Shown here: positions 61,103 through 64,000 of the stretch, piece after piece
Layout of the letters: each line of letters starts with the position of its first letter
Numbering within the stretch: position 1 is the first letter of the stretch
NCBI GenBank assembly: GCA_002476495.1
Contig: DLKL01000025.1
Location: 46,181-110,180, forward strand
Reading direction: 5' to 3'
Origin: Lachnospiraceae bacterium UBA7589
Lineage (GTDB): Bacteria; Bacillota; Clostridia; Lachnospirales; Lachnospiraceae
Length of the DNA stretch: 64,000 nucleotides
Position numbers and translations under genes: made by a program
The notes under the pieces: generated by a model
The model's input: only the letters and a program-made list of their open reading frames with translations
Told to the model about the DNA's origin: nothing
Databases searched by the model: none

Positions 61103-63061
61103 ATGTTTGATTATTACAGAATTGCCACAGCAGTTCCTGACCTTAGGGTAGGAGATATAGCATTTAACAAAAATAAGATAATAGAAAAAATCGACGAAGC
61201 AGGAAAAAAAGGAGTTCGTCTTATTGCTTTTCCCGAGCTTGCCCTGACCGGTTATACCTGCGGCGATTTATTTTTTCAGGATTTACTTCTTAAGGAGACC
61301 GGCCGGGCTATTATTGACCTGATTGCCGTGTCCTCCGTAGTTGACATGGTTATTATTGTAGGTGCACCTATAAAGCTTGGTTATCAGCTTTATAATGGGG
61401 CATTGGTGTACTACAGAGGTAAAATATCAGGAATATCACTTAAAACTTTTTTGCCGAATTATAACGAATTTTATGAAAAAAGGTGGTTTTCAGACAGTGG
61501 GGATATGGATAAGGATTATATATCAATAAAGGAGCTTATTCCCGAATGCAAGGAGTCCTATACAATTCCTATTGGTAATAACATTATATATAATATATCC
61601 AACGCATATAGGTTTGGCGTTGAAATCTGTGAGGATGTCTGGGCTCCGGTTACACCTTCAACCTGGCTTACCCTTGGTGGAAGTGAGCTTATGGTAAATC
61701 TTTCTGCCAGTAATGAAATAATCGGTAAAAGGGATTTCAGAAGAAATATTATCAAAAGCAAATCTATATCCCTGATGTGTGATTATCTTTATGTTTCGTC
61801 AGGTACAGGTGAATCCAGCACTGACCTTGTATTTTCAGGACACAGTATATGCTGTGAAAACGGACGTATTCTTGCAGAAAATACAAAGCTTGCCGATAAT
61901 GATTATCTTATGGTAACAGATATAGACCTGGGCAAAATACGTGCTGACAGGTTAAAAGGAAAAAGCTATAAGGATGGACAGGGTATAATCAGAAAAAGTT
62001 TTCCTGTCAGGGAGGTTTTACTTAATTGTGATAATGATTTTGGATGTAACGGAGAATATTACAGAGTTTCGAAGCACCCATTTATTCCTTCATCAAAGGA
62101 AAAGAGGTTAGAACGCTGCAAGGATATATTTGAAATGCAGGTTCAGGGACTTATTAAGCGGATGAATGTGGCAGGGAATAAGCTGGTTGTCGGTGTTTCA
62201 GGTGGAATGGATTCAACGCTTACCCTTCTTGTATGTGCCCAGGCCCTTAAAAAAATGAACAAACCTTCGTCTGACCTGGTAGGAATAACCATGCCTGCCT
62301 TTGGAACAACTGACAGAACCTTTAACAATTCTGTTATGCTTATGAACACCCTTGGAATAACTGTAAAGAATATTCCCATAAAAGAGGCATGCATCCAGCA
62401 TTACAAGGATATAGAACAGGATTTTAACAATAAGGACATAACCTTTGAAAATGTCCAGGCCAGGGAAAGAACCCAGGTTCTTATGGATTATGCCAATAAA
62501 ATAGGCGGACTGGTAGTGGGGACCGGTGATTTAAGTGAACTGGCCTTAGGATGGTGTACCTATAATGCGGATCAGATGAGCATGTATGGTGTTAATGGTT
62601 CAATTCCAAAAACTCTGGTTAAATGGCTGATACACAGTGTAATAGAATTTAATCTTTTTCCTGAAAGCTCACAGGTATTAATGGATATTATCGAAACGCC
62701 TATCAGCCCTGAGCTTCTTCCACCGGATGAAAACGGAAATATATCACAAAAAACCGAGGAGAAGGTAGGACCATACCAGCTACATGATTTCTTTCTTTAC
62801 TATATGATAAGATTTGGATTTTCTCCTTCAAAAATATATTATATGGCAAAAAGAGCATTTTCTGATGAATACCATAACGATGAAATATTAAAATGGCTTA
62901 AGGTATTTTATAGCCGTTTTTTCAGCCAACAATTTAAAAGAAGCTGTATGCCGGATGGAGTAAAGGTTGGATCGGTAGCTCTATCCCCAAGAGGAGACTG
63001 GAGGATGCCAAGTGATGCTTCTTTAAATCTCTGGATGAAGGAACTTGATTCTCTATCCTGA
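61103..63061 (+). CDS. nadE: Glutamine-dependent NAD+ synthetase
   Basis: Final step of NAD synthesis. 652 residues: N-terminal nitrilase-like glutaminase domain with Glu in FPELALTGYTCGD, Lys in LKTFLPNYNEFYEKRWF and Cys in VEICEDVWAP, then the ATP-pyrophosphatase domain with GVSGGMDSTLTLLV, RERTQVLMDYAN and GTGDLSELALGWCTYNADQMSMYGVNGSIPKTLV. Complete. Converges on the TtcA-like gene with only 14 bases between. Confidence 0.97.
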   Translation: MFDYYRIATAVPDLRVGDIAFNKNKIIEKIDEAGKKGVRLIAFPELALTGYTCGDLFFQDLLLKETGRAIIDLIAVSSVVDMVIIVGAPIKLGYQLYNGALVYYRGKISGISLKTFLPNYNEFYEKRWFSDSGDMDKDYISIKELIPECKESYTIPIGNNIIYNISNAYRFGVEICEDVWAPVTPSTWLTLGGSELMVNLSASNEIIGKRDFRRNIIKSKSISLMCDYLYVSSGTGESSTDLVFSGHSICCENGRILAENTKLADNDYLMVTDIDLGKIRADRLKGKSYKDGQGIIRKSFPVREVLLNCDNDFGCNGEYYRVSKHPFIPSSKEKRLERCKDIFEMQVQGLIKRMNVAGNKLVVGVSGGMDSTLTLLVCAQALKKMNKPSSDLVGITMPAFGTTDRTFNNSVMLMNTLGITVKNIPIKEACIQHYKDIEQDFNNKDITFENVQARERTQVLMDYANKIGGLVVGTGDLSELALGWCTYNADQMSMYGVNGSIPKTLVKWLIHSVIEFNLFPESSQVLMDIIETPISPELLPPDENGNISQKTEEKVGPYQLHDFFLYYMIRFGFSPSKIYYMAKRAFSDEYHNDEILKWLKVFYSRFFSQQFKRSCMPDGVKVGSVALSPRGDWRMPSDASLNLWMKELDSLS

Positions 63062-63075
63062 TCCGGATATGTGCT

Positions 63076-63810
63076 TTATCTTGTTCTTTCCGAAGGTTCA
63101 GGCCAGCCTGGCAGCTTTGCCCTGGTTATAGCAGAAAAAATCTTATCCTTGCAACCTGGATTTTCCTTTTCCAAAGCGCGGATATGCTCCTTTGCATATT
63201 CCCGCTTTGTATAACCATCTGCCGGACATTTTGCTTTTACTACAGGAAGCTTCATTTCTCTTTCAAAGGAAGCAATTTCACCCTCAGCACAGAAAATTAG
63301 TGGTCTGATCATGGTAAGACTGCTTCTGTCAAGGTAGGTGACAGGAGAGAAGGTATGGATTCTTCCTTCAAAAACAAGAGACATAAACAAAGTTTCAATA
63401 ATATCATCCTTGTGATGAGCATATGCAAATTTGTTACATCCCAATTCCTTTATTTTATTGTTTAATGCTCCCTTTCTCATTTTTGCACAAAGGCTGCACG
63501 GATTTTTTTCCTTTCTGTAATTAAAAATAATGTTATAAATTTCTGTCTTTTCGACATAATATTCCACATTAAGTGTTTTGCAAAGCTTTTCTATTTCATC
63601 AGTATTAAATCCCGGAAATCCAAGATCAATGGTAATTGCAATAATTTCAAACTTTTTGGGATAAAATTTTCTTAAGTATGCCAAGGCATACAAAAGTGTC
63701 AGACTATCCTTTCCTCCTGATATTCCTATAGCAATTTTGTCATTTTCATCTATCATTCCGTAAACGTCTACAGCCCGTCTTGTATGGCTTAATAATTTCT
63801 GCAGCTTCAT
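63076..63810 (-). CDS. TtcA-like ATP-pyrophosphatase, probable tRNA thiolation enzyme
   Basis: 244 residues. PP-loop motif AIGISGGKDSLTLLYAL and the C-x2-C pair in NPCSLCAKMRKGAL plus a later Cys in KAKCPADGYTKRE match TtcA, which makes 2-thiocytidine 32 in tRNA using an Fe-S cluster. ATG at 63810 with GGAGGAAATAT upstream on the minus strand; an in-frame ATG at 63870 would add 20 unrelated residues. Clostridial genomes carry several TtcA-like paralogues, so the substrate is uncertain. Confidence 0.88.
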   Translation of the reverse strand: MKLQKLLSHTRRAVDVYGMIDENDKIAIGISGGKDSLTLLYALAYLRKFYPKKFEIIAITIDLGFPGFNTDEIEKLCKTLNVEYYVEKTEIYNIIFNYRKEKNPCSLCAKMRKGALNNKIKELGCNKFAYAHHKDDIIETLFMSLVFEGRIHTFSPVTYLDRSSLTMIRPLIFCAEGEIASFEREMKLPVVKAKCPADGYTKREYAKEHIRALEKENPGCKDKIFSAITRAKLPGWPEPSERTR

Positions 63811-64000
63811 ATATTTCCTCCGAATCGTGTTATTCCATAACAGAATATCACGCATAAGGCTATACTTCAATAATCAATAAGCATTATAGATTATCCTTAA
63901 TGCATTTAATGTTCATTGAGGATGCATTGAGGATTGTTTTACGAGTACATAATTATGACAATCCAGGCATTTATAATCAGGATAACGGTTAAGGGATGTT
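63811..64000. other. Intergenic region at the right edge with an inverted/tandem repeat
   Basis: No gene is seen. ATCCTTAATG (63893-63902) is complementary (one G-U) to CATTGAGGAT, which occurs twice in tandem (63914-63923 and 63925-63934); a short T-rich stretch follows. Confidence 0.5.

Noticed and set aside
1..64000. CRISPR arrays, insertion sequences, prophage genes, integrases and attachment repeats
   Set aside because: None seen on reading both strands: no transposase or integrase motifs, no regularly spaced repeats, and no second copy of the tRNA or tmRNA 3' ends.

Overview
The window reads as ordinary chromosome of a low-GC, Gram-positive, spore-forming Clostridia, most likely Lachnospiraceae-like. 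Support: gene orders typical of Firmicutes (rimP-nusA-ylxR-ylxQ-infB-rbfA-nrnA-truB-ribF; gap-pgk-tpiA-gpmI-eno; secG-rnr-smpB-ssrA; ruvAB-zapA), the sporulation pair spoIIGA-sigE, a SpoVB-like flippase, ChW repeats, a class B sortase, strong GGAGG ribosome sites, some TTG starts and tRNA genes without encoded CCA. The assignment is inference from gene content; no 16S rRNA is present. No insertion sequence, phage, CRISPR array or clear genomic island was found.

Layout. 1-1435: end of a family-10-like glycosyl hydrolase with ChW repeats. 1446-9267: a long translation/RNA operon with an attenuator-like hairpin in its leader, ending in a tRNA-Arg gene that overlaps the ribF stop codon. 9295-14844: a small membrane protein, rluF, ligA, metA and a convergent SpoVB-like flippase. 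15018-17564: cysteine desulfurase and IscU-type scaffold, then a divergent PHP phosphatase. 17823-25969: lower glycolysis, with a membrane-anchored GH5 cellulase between tpiA and gpmI and a zinc-ribbon MscL before eno. 26061-28153: a MurT/GatD-like pair whose glutaminase partner lacks its catalytic residues. 28255-31937: protein export and trans-translation (secG, rnr, smpB, an unknown small membrane protein, tmRNA). 32122-33827: a SAP/DUF6434 protein and an RNase H-fold exonuclease. 34057-43676: cell division, recombination and wall synthesis (divIVA, ruvAB, zapA, a U32 protein, an FtsW/RodA flippase-type polymerase overlapping a transpeptidase gene, Nudix, sortase B). 43750-48117: tRNA-Leu, a Vat-type acetyltransferase, pro-sigma-E and its protease, and a subtilisin-like protease read divergently. 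48228-51864: an archaeal-type glycerol-1-phosphate dehydrogenase and a remarkable fusion of a TetM/EF-G-like GTPase with a YacP/Rae1-type NYN nuclease. 52028-63810: chemoreceptor, VanY-type carboxypeptidase, TPR protein, hflX, RNA methyltransferase, SDR, RluA-type pseudouridine synthase, recU, nadE and a TtcA-like ATPase.

A theme is ribosome quality control: RNase R, SmpB and tmRNA are clustered; the GTPase-NYN fusion looks like a ribosome A-site mRNA nuclease; HflX is a ribosome-splitting GTPase; and the ribF/tRNA overlap should itself generate a non-stop mRNA when the tRNA is processed. The fusion at 49303-51864 and the pseudo-glutaminase at 27443-28153 are the best candidates for undescribed biology. 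All functions are assigned by reading motifs by eye; no database search was run.
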